Notes: generated from the letters alone by a model not told the origin. A stretch of DNA of 64,000 bases from Torreya grandis (GCA_037957365.1 JARHVA010000349.1:5262001-5326000); one strand, 5' to 3'; shown: positions 51,841 through 63,182, counted from the stretch's first letter. Program-made: numbers and translations.

Positions 51841-52199
51841 ATAATGAAGGAATCTAAGTAGCTTGTCAAGATCATAATCAATTTGATAGTCCCTAATAAT
51901 ACAAAGAATTGGTAGGTGTTTGAGAGTAATGAGTAGATTATCAACTTCATATAGGATTAGGTAGATTAATACATCAAGAACCAAGTGTAATATCAAGACT
52001 AATATGAAGATCAAGTCTTCCAATTAAAGGTGAAAAATATTCCAAAAGGGTTAGTCACTATAGAAATCATCTTCAAATCTGATGACTAACTCAAAGGATA
52101 AAAGTAAAGCATGATAAAAAAATAAGAGGTCTATGTGCAAGTAACTATTTTCAAAGGAAAGGTCTTAAAAGCTAGCGAGGTATACTCCCCACCATAAAC

Positions 52200-52453
52200 T
52201 AAGAGATTTATCAAACTCAGTAGGAGATATGATGATATATTCATATAGATCTATAAGGACCTAAGAGTCTTCAATCTAGGCTTATTACAACACATAATTG
52301 AGCTTCACCCTAGTGCATAACTAGTTCACCAAAAGCAAAAGCCTATCAACCCAAAGCTTGAATCATTGATGAGAAAGGAGATCTCAAATCTCATTGAAGC
52401 TATTATAATACTTCTAATTAAACAATCTTTTTGGGTTTCCAACTTATGTATGG
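52200..52453 (+). pseudogene. Element A reverse transcriptase, N-terminal end
   Basis: The frame reads QHIIELHPSA.LVHQKQKPIN, PKLESLMRKEISNLIEAII and IKQSFWVSNLCM, matching the start of gypsy RT (ELHPSAKPVRQKQRPINPKLE, EI.KLIEAKII, WVSNLVPV). It ends at 52453, at the LTR of B. Confidence 0.8.
52449..52453. repeat. Presumed target site TATGG of element B
   Basis: The five bases before the LTR at 52454. The matching copy would lie after B's 3' LTR, outside the window. Confidence 0.4.
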
Positions 52454-52835
52454 TGTAGACACTATACATTTTTATATCATGGTTCTAGATGCCAAAATAC
52501 CCTTAGACCACCTTTGGACCTCTTAGTGACCATCCCCAACCATTTTATTATAACCTTGAGTTAGTTAATTGACTAGATAAACTGGCCCACTAGCCTTTTT
52601 ACCAGCTTTAACCTTAGACCCTTGATCACCGATGGTCACCCTAACCATCGATAGTTAGCTTTACCACCGATGGTTAAGTTCACACCAGTTGAATAATCAA
52701 ACACCCACTTTAACTCAACTTGCTTTTTTATAATTAGACTATCTAATTCATGTATGATCTCATGCATGCAAGAACTAAATTTAGACATCAATCTAGACCT
52801 TTTATTAATGTATTGTTTCACCTCTCCTTCCTCCC

Positions 52836-52842
52836 TATAAAG
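52836..52842 (+). promoter_or_regulatory. TATA box in LTR of element B
   Basis: CTATAAAG follows a CT-rich stretch and precedes a GA-rich leader (AGAGAGGAGGAGAGGG), about 380 bp from the LTR start. This is a typical plant LTR core promoter layout. Confidence 0.6.
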
Positions 52843-53251
52843 AGAGAGGAGGAGAGGGTGAATCAAGATCCAAAATCAAGTGATCAACACCTAGAGCTAG
52901 AACTTCTTGCATTAGCATTCCTTTTTTAAGGTATTTTTCTATAGTTCCATTAAAATATTAAATGTGATAGAGATCTAAAGTACTACTATCCATTGAACAA
53001 CAACCATGTATTGTTATTCTATCAAAATTTCTCCTAGTTATACCACCTCAATAATTCATTAGACCAAAAACTAGCAAGATAAGTATTTATTTTCAATCAC
53101 TTAGTTACTTAGTTTTCATTTTGTAGTCAACCCAACCCAAACCCATCTCTCAAAATTCCATTCTATGACCTCATCTAAATAGCCTTCTTCTTGACTAGAT
53201 GCAACCCATAGTAACCATTGATAGTCATCATGATCACCAATGTTTTGTCCT

Positions 53252-53325
53252 AACTACTAATGGTCACCTCAACCACCAATGATTACCTTAACCACTAATG
53301 GTCACCCTAACCACTGACAGTCACT
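53252..53325. repeat. Tandem 19-bp repeat in LTR of element B
   Basis: Four units starting at 53252, 53271, 53290 and 53309, of the type AACCACTAATGGTCACCCT. Related units with ACCATCGATAGTT and ACCACCGATGGTT occur at 52628-52676. Confidence 0.75.
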
Positions 53326-53838
53326 ATGTGAAAAAATAATAACAAGCTATTTCCATTGACTAGACCTCAAACAAATCCATCTTTCATACCCTTGACTTGA
53401 TCATATAACCCTACCCTATTTTCTAAACCATACCCAACATATTTGACATTAGTATTGACCCACTTATTGTTATAATTAGTAAATTTTGTTTATTATTTTA
53501 TCAAGCACTTCTTGTACTCAATTTTAGCATCTTCTATTATTTATAAATTTACTTTATCTTTCAAAACTTGATTGTTTAAAAGTGTGGATTGATATCCTCC
53601 AAGGAAGCTCATGCTTCATGGGTCTAGCTTGCTATGTAATCCACCCTACCATATAAATAATCAAACCATTTCTTTGAGTGCTTTCTTATCTATAGGTCAT
53701 TCCTCCAAAGACAAAGAGGAGTATCTACATTCATCTAGATCAACACATGCACAACATATTAGGTTTTTCTACCATACCCTTCTCGATTTTCTTTTCTCTT
53801 TATTTTAAAAACATAAGTGAAATTTATCTGAAACATTC

Positions 53839-53857
53839 TAGCATGCCTAGTGGGACC
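53839..53857 (+). other. Primer binding site of element B
   Basis: TAGCATGCCTAGTGGGACC starts three bases after the LTR end. The matching site of element A is at 48801. Confidence 0.6.
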
Positions 53858-54543
53858 CTTGAGACTTTTATTGGGTTCATAGTTGCATCTAGGTTCTTCT
53901 TCTTATCTCTCTACTCATATAATGAAATCTAAATTTATTTTGGGCTTAAAATTGACTACATCCATTATCTACTTGCTTATTTTAGCTCACATAGCTTAAT
54001 TAAAGATAAGTAATTCAATCATAGCTTCAATCTTATCACACATACAAGACCAAACCACTTACATCTAAAATAATCATCAAACATTGACATAAGGCCCGAC
54101 TAGGATTTCATTACCTAGTGGTCACCTTTCCTACCTATCTTACTTGGATTTCATCACCAAGGGGAGAACCAACTTATCTCTTTGGTTGAGTATAAAATCT
54201 ATAAATCAATATATATATTGGCTAAACACTTGATACCCTTATTGTTATAGTGTGTGAAGTGAGAGCGTAGGCCCCAATATCAAGCCATGTATTGATTCCA
54301 ATACATATCCTTTTGAGAGCCTAAACACAACCTGAAACCAACCATAGACTTTTTTTTAGTACCCACTCTACAATAAAATTTTATTCACATAGTTCTTAAA
54401 GCTTAAGGCATAATCCACAAGAGAGACTAAAATAAATCTTAAGATTAAATGTGCTTTAGTGTATTTCTTTTCCTTGAATTTTTCTTGTCTTCTCTCTATT
54501 TGAGTTGTGAGATTGCTTATATCTTCTTCTTTCCCCTCTTTTC

Positions 54544-56690
54544 ATGGTTTTAACTAAGCAAAAACTAAGGAACCAAGTAAACCAGGATATACCTCATAAT
54601 CATAAATCTTCCTCTTCTCCCTCATGAATGGAATGTATCTCATATGCAGAGATTTCTCCTCATCCATCTAAGAGTCTTATCATCCCTCAGACAATTACCC
54701 AAGGTGATGTGAACTTTTCCACCTTTCTGGATAACAACCCCATATCCCTTCAACATTACCTTAACACCATATCCCATCATACCCCCTCTTCTATTCTACC
54801 TATTGACCCATCTTATGTCATGAATTCCTACCTTATGGGCAACACTTTTGTTGTCACTATCTCCACCCAACCTCTAGTCACCCAGTCATCATCCTCTACT
54901 AATAACCCCACTAATACTACCATTCAAAACTAACCCACTCAACTAAGAAACACCCAAACACCTTCTTCCCTAACTAATAACACCCCTAGCATAAGATCAA
55001 CCCAACCTTTAGGCATTAGTACTTCACTTACTATAGGAGTACCCTCTTCTAGTGCCACCACCATTCCTCTCACTTCCAACCTACTTACCTCCACTCTATT
55101 TTAGAGTTTGGTGGTTCTCATACCTTCTACCCTTCCACTCATCAGTACCAAAGTGACCACTTATCCTCTATCTACTAACCCAACTATACCTCCTACCCAA
55201 CCTATGTTAATACCTCAACAAGTGCCCATTACATATAACCCAAGCTACATCCATAACCCTTAAGGGTATGTACCTCTACCTTCTAACCAACCTCCTATCT
55301 CCATGTATTCATTTGTGGCATCATCTCAACCATCAATTTCCACATACCATTATGTGGCAGCTTCTGAACCCCCCATTAGCTACCCATATGTTTCACCTAC
55401 CCATACCCAACAAAACCTACCCTATAACTATGGAGGTGCACAACCACAAATATATCTTGTCAAATTGTTAATGGATGAAATGACCACCTTAGAGTCACTA
55501 TCTCTGGTACCCAAAATCTCTTATCATATAACCAAATATATGATGAACCTATTCACCCATCCATTCTTACCTAACCTTACCCACCTTAGTGGGAACCTCC
55601 AAATTTTCTAAATTTCAAATCAAGGAAGATCCCCAACAACATTGAGATCATTTAGGAACTCATGCTACTTGATCACCTATGATGATGCTCTCCTCCTTCG
55701 AACCTTCCCTATGTCTCTATCAGGGCTGACACTAGATTGGTATAGTGTCATTCCCAAGCACTCCCTTTTCTCTTTCTCCAAATCCATCCAAACCTTCCTA
55801 TACCACTTTTATATAAACATCTCTAGGAAGGTTTCTATCACTGATCTATACTCCATCTAGCAGTTTTATGATGAATCTATTGTTGAATTCATATCCCATT
55901 AGATAATTCTCATCAACCAACTCTCTTTCTCTCTAACCCAACCTGAGTTGATTGAGATTTTTGCTTGGGCATGTGCCAAACACATTTCCTCTACTTTCTA
56001 ATTTCTGGGCTTTAGGACCTTTGACAAGGCTTTTACCATGGCCTATAAAATTGAAAATAAATCCATTGATGAGGGAAAATTAAAGTTAAAAAATAAGAAC
56101 TTCACCTTCAAATAAAATGAAACATCACCCTCCAAACCTAATAACTAAAACAACACCCAAATAAAAATAAGGGAACTACAAACATGGTTGTTCTTAAAAC
56201 CACCACCCCACTCACTCTTAACCAATCTAATTCTTCCAACTCCTATAATCAAAGTACCAGGAATCCAAAATGCAACAACCAAAGATAATTTACTCTATTA
56301 GGGGACTCATATGCATAAATCTTGGATAAACTGTTAAAATCCAACATTATCCAACTTCCTCCAATTAAACCTCTACAAAAATTTGATTCTTCTTGTCTTA
56401 CACCTACTTGGTACAAAGAGAATGAATTGTGTGACTTACAACATGTCATTGGGCATGATCTTAGTAGGTGAAACATCTTTAAGAGTGTTGTCCAAGTTCT
56501 CATTAACAAGGGGGAACTTGTGTTGGATAACCACAATGAACCTCCAAACCAATCATTTGACATCTTTAGACAACCACTCCCTAACCATACTCCTACCAAC
56601 AATGAACACAAATTAGAATCCTCCCATGAGGTACACATTGTTAACATGGTGTTTCATGAACTCACCATTGAGGAGACCACTATCTAACCT
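54544..56690 (+). pseudogene. Element B gag
   Basis: The start at 54544 gives MVLTKQKLRNQVNQDIPHNH; the first stop (TGA, 54625) is followed in frame by ATG at 54628. The same frame continues through 55303 (Pro/Ser/Thr-rich, containing YVAASEPPISYPYVSP) and 55642 (RSFRNSCYLITYDDALLL, RTFPMSLSGLTLDWYSVIPK), the conserved retrotransposon gag core. Then come QFYDESIVEFIS, WACAKHISSTF near 55965-56000 and FDKAFTMAYKIENKSIDEGK near 56020-56080. Near 56400-56520 a degraded zinc knuckle is followed by VQVLINKGELVLDNHNEPPN. Stops at 54931, 55261, 55609 and 55858 are TAA or TAG and look like C-to-T changes of Gln codons. A few frameshifts follow after 56100. Confidence 0.8.
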
Positions 56691-58520
56691 ACCCTACCAC
56701 TCCCTCCACTTATTGAGGTAGTGGAGTCACCGACCTTTCCTTTGAAACCCATAACAAAGGTTGTGACTTTTCACCTCCTCCACTTGTTGACATAGTGAAG
56801 TAACCAACTCCTTTAGAGGACATAACAAAGGAGACAACTATTCCCACCAAACCTTTTTCCTCCATCATAAAATAATCCACTTTCCCTTTGGAAAGCATAC
56901 TTAAGGAAGAGATCATTCTACCTACTCCCATCGAGGGAGTACCTTCCCAAGCCTCAGAACCTTTGATGGAAGAAAAGTATGAGCTGTCCACTCCCCTTTA
57001 TCCACCTACAGGCTTATCTTTTAAGATCAATGCCAAGGTGATCAAACCTATCTACAAACATTTTTCTCAAATGGTCCAAAACTTAGTATACCTATCCCAA
57101 CTTGACATAGATCATGCCACAATTTGGCACCATTTTAGACTTTCTTACCTAATTAGGAAAGAACCCCCAACCACACCATTATCAGAATAACATATCACCT
57201 CTATTGGCAAACCCACCACCATCACACCTATACCATTAGACACCTCTACCAGCTAGACCTTCACCAAATCAACTCAACCTAACCTACCTAAAGTAGCCTT
57301 ATCGCCTATTATCATTCCAACAAAGCCTACCACAAATCTTGGCATGTTTCCTACTCAAAACCTTACTCACCCATTGATAAAGGTGGATTTAATCCCACCA
57401 AGACCACACAACAAAGCCCTAACTAAATCAAACAAGAGATCCAAACCACCCAAGATCCCATAAACTAAAACTTTACCTCCCCTTTCCACTTTGCCTTCTA
57501 TCATGGGACCTCACCCCTCTATTAGAAAGGAAACTAACCACCCCAAACAAAGCTCAAGCCTAACTACCACTCTTAGTTACACCATTTCTCCTACTTTCAT
57601 CCTCACCCATTTTTACCACACCTCTTATGACCAAACTACCTATCCCTTAGATCTTTACCCCAACATCTTTTACCTCTAAGTCACCCACCACCAAGTTATC
57701 CACACCTAAATCGTCCACTAATAAAGATCCCTCACCCAAGACTCCCACCATCAAGCTTAATCCTAAAAGGGATCCTACCCCAACCACCAAACCTAATACT
57801 CCCATGCCCTTGTCACCTTTACTAGAGTCCTACTTGACCATCCTTTAGAGGTTATTACAAGTGTCTTGCTTAACCTTATCACCTATCAGACCATTTGACC
57901 CATAGATTCCTAAACCATATTGATACAATGATAAACTACTATGTTTGTATTATATGACACCAGGGCATGACTTAGAGAAATAAAAAGCTCTCTAGGTGAT
58001 AGCCCATAAGATGCATCATGAGGATTACTTGTTATTTGATGCGTGTCCTCTAAGCCCACCACTAACCCAATAACCACATATCATTGACCAACACCTACCT
58101 ACCCCTCCACTCTCACCTCAAAGTAAAGAGGAACCAAAGTAATCACCTAGCCTAACTCCTCACCCAATCCATACCATCTATGTGGTCACACACTAATAGG
58201 CTCAACTAAAGGATAAGGGAAAGGCAAATGTGTCTATTCAATGTACATATCCCTCTTTCACCACCTGTCTAATACCAACCACCTTCAACCAATACCAAAA
58301 TATCCTTCTTGGGTCCATCTCAATCCAACCCATCTAAATCAATATGATGTGTAGTTATGAAATAACTTCACCAAACACTGGTGAAAATGAGTTTGCATGA
58401 AATGATCAACACCTCACCATACCATCACTAAAAAATGGTAGAAGCATTATAATCTATAGAGGTTAGGCTAAAAGACCCTAACCTTTAGCAACTTTTACTA
58501 CAAATCTACACATTTCCAAG
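56691..58520 (+). other. Element B linker between gag and protease
   Basis: Pro/Thr/Ser/Lys-rich coding-like sequence with stops. The clearest open frame is 56888-57190, containing FKINAKVIKPIYKHFSQMVQ. Long Pro- and Thr-rich stretches at 57.2-58.2 kb suggest a disordered linker of the polyprotein. No domain is recognised. Confidence 0.45.
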
Positions 58521-58559
58521 CTTGTAACCTTCAAATATTCATAAATACCTTCCATCCAT

Positions 58560-58742
58560 CTAGATGACCCATATCCTACCCTTTTTATTATTGCATATAT
58601 CAACCAGACCTACATCAAGAGGGTTATAATTAATGGGGAAGCTATTATAAACATCATCTCCTCCCATGCCTACAACTAACTCAAATTACCCAAGAATATC
58701 ATTTTAGAAACAATAGTGGTACTTCAATCATTTAATGATACC
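58560..58742 (+). pseudogene. Element B aspartic protease, N-terminal half
   Basis: The frame reads AYINQTYIKRVIINGEAIIN, IISSHAYN..KLPKN, VVLQSFNDT. The active-site region VIINGEAIINI corresponds to VLIDGGSAVNL of this protease family, so the catalytic Asp is Asn. The reading breaks exactly at the copia LTR and resumes at 63178. Confidence 0.65.
58738..58742. repeat. Target site duplication ATACC (left)
   Basis: Identical to 63178-63182, directly flanking element C. Confidence 0.95.
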
Positions 58743-59926
58743 TGTTGGGAAAATAACAGAAGCACATAATTGATTACCAAGCAACTTAACATGCAGAAAT
58801 TAACCAGAATACACAAGTAACTAGAATTCAAAAATAACATAGAATATGAGAGACAATACACAACTTGTATTAAAAAGCTTCCAGAAAGAAATACAACAAA
58901 GAAGGCTACCACAGTTCTTCTTCCTTACACACCTTTAGGGCTCCCACACCTCTAGGGCATAAATAGTAAATCTTCCCTCAAAGCTCTCTCTCTTAGGTCC
59001 CAACACACAACTCAAACATAGAGTTGGTGTTCACTTCCAACCAGCCAGTATCCACTATTGCCAATACTCCAGTGCTTCACGCACACCACAAGTGCTCCAC
59101 GCACTCCACAAGTACACAATCATACTTCAAGTAGATCTCCCCTGAACTTGCAACAACCTGCACCTCAAATTGATCTTACTTATGGAAGGATCTTCCTTGC
59201 CTTCCTCTTTGCTCTCTGTCTGAGTACACATTGTACTCCAAGTAGATCCCACCTGATCCTGCTCCCTATTGTGTTGCTATCCTATCTAATCTTGCACACC
59301 TATAAATCAATCTGGTTCTACACACCTGTGAACCTTAGACCTTGCACACACATATACCTACAAATCAATGATCTTACTTACCCATGTAGATCTCCAAAAG
59401 TAGCCATGCACACCTGCTAACCAAGATCCTACACACTTGAAGAATCTTGCTGATTCTCCAAAAATAGCACCCACCTTGGCACTACTGTGGAACTAGGAGG
59501 AACACCCTTGCTCACCTCACACACAGAAGGAGCTAATATTTTGCTCAACTCAAACTAGAACACCTTACAATATAACCAATGAGTCTCTTAAATAGATCTC
59601 ATGCAAACAATAATTAGACACCTAATTACAATAATTAGATCCATAACTTCTAGTCTAAATTTAGCTCTTGACATGCAAACACTTGGTTCATTAACTAACT
59701 GCCCGTAACACTCGCAGCTCGTACCACACAGGTGACCAATGTTGGTCCCTGTCTGCCTGGGGGTGCCGACGCCGACTGACTTCTGACTGATGTTGGTTGC
59801 TCTTCCTATCTTACCCTACCGACGTCGGTTGGCCTGACTGACGTCAGTGTCTCTGACACTCAGCAAACTCTCTGCAACCTCCTCCTCTATTTGCATTAGT
59901 GAAGATTTTAGCCCCACAACCTAACA
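58743..59926 (-). repeat. 3' LTR of element C
   Basis: TGTTGGG...CCTAACA in plus orientation, partner of 61992-63177. It carries a cluster of GACGTC-type palindromes near 59765-59845 (CCGACGTCGG at about 59818, TGACGTCA at about 59839). Confidence 0.95.
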
Positions 59927-59939
59927 ATCTCCCACTTGG
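59927..59939 (-). other. Polypurine tract of element C
   Basis: The minus strand reads CCAAGTGGGAGAT directly before the 3' LTR start TGTTAGG, the classic plant copia tract. Confidence 0.85.
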
Positions 59940-60289
59940 AGATAAACAGCTACACTGTACCTGTACCTATACCCCATCTAATCTGTTTCCTAGCTTGTAT
60001 CCCTCTTCAAGATCAATCCTGAAGACCACCCACCACACAACCTATGGTGCACCTCATATCATCCGAGTACCCTACCACATCCGAACCTACGAACCCATGT
60101 AGTGAAGTCCTGACCCTACATAGCATGAAGCCCTACTATTGGTCCCTCTCAAATCCCTGAGAACCCACTTCTCTAAATTGGCTCCTAACTCTCTGACAAC
60201 ACCCACTGCTTGGGCAAACTCAGGTCTATACCAGACCTCATGTGATTTTAGACACTGAACTATCTAGCCCTTAGTGTGCTTCAGTTCTG

Positions 60290-60800
60290 TATCCTACGTA
60301 ATGAACCTCACCAACACTTGATTCACATTAGCTCCCACTGGAGACAAAATCAACCTATGATCTCCATGTCTCTCATGCCAAAGAATTTGCTGCTCCAAAT
60401 TCCTCATGACATGCCACTGAACTAACCTTACCCTTAGCTCAGCAAAACCTTGTATGTACAAACTTGCTAGCAAACATACCATCCACATATAGTAACAAGA
60501 TAATGTCATGACCATCATCCACCTGGTAAGACAAACCACAGTAGTTACCATGACATTGACTAAAGCCCTACTTTGTCATCCACCTGTCAAACCCTGTACC
60601 ACTATCCTGTAGCTTTCTCAAGACCATGTGACCAGATCTTCCATCTCACATGTTTGTTCACTCTATTCTTTAACTAAGGAATCCATTCATCTCTATGCTT
60701 TCATACCTGCTGGCAACTCTACCAAATCTCTTGTTTGGTTTTGCATCATATTCCTACCATGCTCCCACTGTTTCCTAGATCCTTCCTACTCTGCAGTCAA
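60290..60800 (-). pseudogene. Element C reverse transcriptase fragments
   Basis: The minus strand gives NQTRDLVELPAGMKA near 60700-60750 (copia: NQTWDLVELPAGRKA), then after a gap GFDRWMTK.GFSQCHGNYCG and YQVDDGHDIILLLYVDGMFA near 60462-60590; the catalytic YVDD is YVDG. Further on it reads GMRD, HGDHRLILSPV and VNQVLVRF (copia: GMRITRD, LKLSQ..YI.KVL.RF). The jump from the RT start to the region before YVDD is shorter than in full copia RT, and at least two frameshifts are needed. Confidence 0.8.
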
Positions 60801-60909
60801 CAACTAGTATAAAGAAGAGGAACAATGAATTTGAGGCTTACTTACCACCTTCAGTCCTCCATATGGGCATTTGAGACTCCTTAACAGCTTGTTATCTGCC
60901 CAAAATCCA

Positions 60910-61185
60910 TTATAGTGACCGACCTCGGTCACCACATAGTCTACATCTGACTGACATCAGTTTCCATGTACCTATCCTGACTACCAACTCTATCAATGCC
61001 AGTGTCTCCTATTGCCAATGTTGGTCCTCCTAACTGACGTCAATCTTACCTATTGCTGACATTAGTCCTCCTGACCGACGTCGGTCTTACCCTGCCTGAC
61101 ATCACCAGCTTTGGTCTGCACATGACCGACATCGGCACCTATCTATTTGACGCTGATTCCTCTTGACCAACGCCGGTATCTGTGT
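60910..61185. repeat. Cluster of GACGTC-centred palindromic repeats inside element C
   Basis: At least nine variants of TGACCGACGTCGGTC (for example GACCGACCTCGGTC, CTGACATCAG, CTGACGTCAA, GACCGACGTCGGTC, GACCGACATCGGC) are spaced 20-40 bp apart. Related motifs occur in both LTRs of C. The cluster interrupts the polyprotein between the pre-integrase region and RT. Confidence 0.8.
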
Positions 61186-61277
61186 TTTCCTATGAGTGAT
61201 GACTTTTTACTCATGAGTTTTCTTTGAATCAATCCCATGTCCAAACTCCCCTGCTCAGAAGTATCCAGCCCCATCCA

Positions 61278-61725
61278 CTAGTCTCTGTCCACCATCTCCT
61301 CCATAAACACCAAGGCTTTCCAGTTCTTAAGCCTATCAAATACATCTGTCTTCTGATTAAGAACATGCATCTCCTTCTTACTCATGTGACCAGGCCTACA
61401 AAGCCACATCTCCATAACAGAAGAAGAATTAGTAATATAAGCAAGTAGATAAAGAGTACCTGCTTTCTTACCACCAGCTAATTCAAGTGCATCCGCTGTG
61501 AGAGTTCTTGTGCATCTTTCATCACCCAACTTTCCTAAAGAAATTAGCCACATATCCAAGCCTAGGACCTGCATGACCTCTTTCAACACCCATGTGTTGG
61601 CCACCTACAATTTCAGCTTCACTTCCCCTTTGCCAATTCTTTGACAAGGCTCACTAGCTCCTCTCCTTGGGGCTACATGGAAAGAGGCAATAGAATCTGT
61701 TAACCAAGATTTAACTTTATCCAAG
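61278..61725 (-). pseudogene. Element C protease and GAG-pre-integrase region
   Basis: The minus strand reads WLTDSIASFHVAPRR at about 61665-61708, the copia protease active site (WIVDSGASFHATPRR) with the Gly changed to Ile. The clean 108-codon frame 61278-61604 continues with LDMWLISLGKLGDERC (family LNLISTGKLDDEG), AGTLYLLAYI and MWLCRPGHMSKKEMHVLNQK (family LWHMRLGHMSEKGM), the zinc-binding pre-integrase region with one His changed. One stop (TAG) separates the two parts. Confidence 0.85.
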
Positions 61726-61819
61726 AAACCTCTCAGAGCATCCTATACAACAACACCTACAACATCTACATCTTTAGTTCTTTCATGTTGATCTGCTACC
61801 AACCAACAATTTTCTTTTC

Positions 61820-61901
61820 CCTACTCTTTCTTTCCATAGGACCGTAAGTGACCATCTGTGCTTTTAAATTCCTCCATTCTTAGCTTACTTTCTTCTGCCA
61901 T
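61820..61901 (-). pseudogene. Element C gag start (about 25 codons, rest deleted)
   Basis: The minus-strand start at 61901 reads MAEESKLRMEEFKSTDGHLR, then a stop. The gag body and zinc knuckle are missing: only about 110 bp separate this from the protease region, where a full element has around 1 kb. Confidence 0.6.
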
Positions 61902-61977
61902 TGCTCTACTCCCACTCAATCAAAAACCCTTGAGAGTGACCTATAACCAAACACAAAACCTACTCCCTGCAACCTTA

Positions 61978-61989
61978 GCTCTGATACCA
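61978..61989 (-). other. Primer binding site of element C (initiator Met)
   Basis: The minus strand reads TGGTATCAGAGC, the exact 12-base plant initiator-Met tRNA complement, two bases after the 5' LTR. Confidence 0.95.
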
Positions 61990-61991
61990 CT

Positions 61992-63177
61992 TGTTGGGAA
62001 AATAATGGAAGCACACAATTGATTACCAAGCAACTTAACATGTGGAAATTAACTAGAATACACAAGTAACTAGAATTCAAAAATAACACAGAATATGAGA
62101 GACAATACACAACTTGTATTAAAACTCTTCCAGAAGGAAATATAATAAAGAAGGCTACCACAGTTCTTCTTCCTTACACACCTCTAGGGCTCCCACACCT
62201 CTAGGGCATAAACAGTAAATCTTCCCTCAAAGCTCTCTCTCTCTTAGGTCCCAACACACAACTCAAACATAGAGTTGGTGTTCACCTCTAACCAGCTAGT
62301 ATCCACTACTGCCAGTACTCCAGTGCTCCACACACACCACAAGTGCTCCACGCACTCCACAAGTACACAATCATACTTCAAGTAGATCTCCCCTAAACTT
62401 GCAATAACCTACACCTCAAACTGATCTTACTTATGGAATAATCTTCCTTGCCTTCCTCTTTGCTCTCTTTTTGAGTACACACTGTACTCCAAGTAGATCC
62501 CACCTGATCCTGCTCCCTATTATGTTACTATCCTATCTGATCTTGCACACCTACAAATCAATCTAGTTCTACACACATGTGAACCTTAGACCTTGCACAC
62601 ACATATACCTGTAGATCAATGATCTTACTTACCCATGTAGATCTCCAAAAGTAGCCATGCACACCTGCTGACCAAGATCCTACACACTTGAAGAATCTTG
62701 CTAATTCTCCAAAACCAGCACCCACCTTGGCACTACTGTGGAACTAGGAGGAACACCCTTGCTCACCTCACACATAGAAGGAGCTAATATTTTGCTCAAC
62801 ACAAACTAGAACACCTTACAATACAACCAATGAGTCTCTTAAATAGATCTCATGCAAACAATAATTAGACACCTAATTACAATAATTAGATCCACAGCTT
62901 CTAGTCTAAATTTGGCTCTTGACATGCAAAAACTTGGTTCGTTAACTAACTACCCGTAACACTCATAGCTCAAACTACACAGGTGACCGATATCAGTCCC
63001 TATCTGCCTAGGGGTGCTGATGCTAGCCGACTTCTGACTAATGTCAGTTTTTCTTCCTATCTTACCCTATCAATGTCAGTTGGCCTGATCGACATCGATG
63101 TCTCTGACACTTAGCAAACTCTCTACAACCTCCTCCTCTATTTGCATCAGTGAAGCTTTTAGCTCCACAACCTAACA
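61992..63177 (-). repeat. 5' LTR of element C
   Basis: Partner of 58743-59926, with the same ends. Its GACGTC-type motifs at 62990-63105 are more decayed by CpG loss than in the 3' copy. Confidence 0.95.
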
Positions 63178-63182
63178 ATACC
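63178..63182. repeat. Target site duplication ATACC (right)
   Basis: Identical to 58738-58742. Confidence 0.95.

Larger units (their letters stand above)
48801..52453 (+). mobile_element. Element A: Ty3/gypsy, internal region up to RT, interrupted by element B
   Basis: Plus-strand order: primer site, gag, zinc knuckle-like region, linker, RNase H-like domain, RT start. At 52454 the reading stops inside RT (FWVSNLCM) and an LTR starting TGTAGACAC begins. The rest of A must lie beyond the right end of the window. Confidence 0.75.
52454..53835 (+). repeat. 5' LTR of element B
   Basis: 1382 bp from TGTAGACACTATAC to CTGAAACA, followed three bases later by the primer site. It contains a TATA box at 52836 and two sets of degenerate short repeats around ACCACCGATGGTCACCCT (52628-52676 and 53252-53325). 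Its partner LTR is beyond the window, so the ends rest on the TG start inside A's RT and on the primer site. Confidence 0.75.
58743..63177 (-). mobile_element. Element C: Ty1/copia LTR retrotransposon, internally deleted
   Basis: 4435 bp with LTRs of 1184 and 1186 bp (about 94% identical by eye over the first 240 bp, mostly transitions), flanked by ATACC on both sides. On the minus strand the 5' LTR is the right copy. An exact initiator-Met primer site (61978-61989) and a polypurine tract (59927-59939) complete the structure. The interior is only 2065 bp, about half the usual copia length. It keeps a gag start, protease, the GAG-pre-integrase region and parts of RT, with no recognised integrase core. 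It cannot be autonomous, but its ends are intact enough to have moved in trans. Confidence 0.95.

Noticed and set aside
56249..56647. 132-codon minus-strand frame, the longest in the window
   Set aside because: It is antisense to the gag C-terminal region of element B, which gives the recognisable protein on the plus strand.
59058..59420. 120-codon plus-strand frame, the longest but one in the window
   Set aside because: It lies wholly within the 3' LTR of element C, antisense to that element, and is broken in the other LTR copy.
60910..61185. Spaced palindromes considered as a CRISPR array
   Set aside because: Repeats are degenerate, spacers are irregular and similar to each other, no cas genes occur and the context is a plant retrotransposon.
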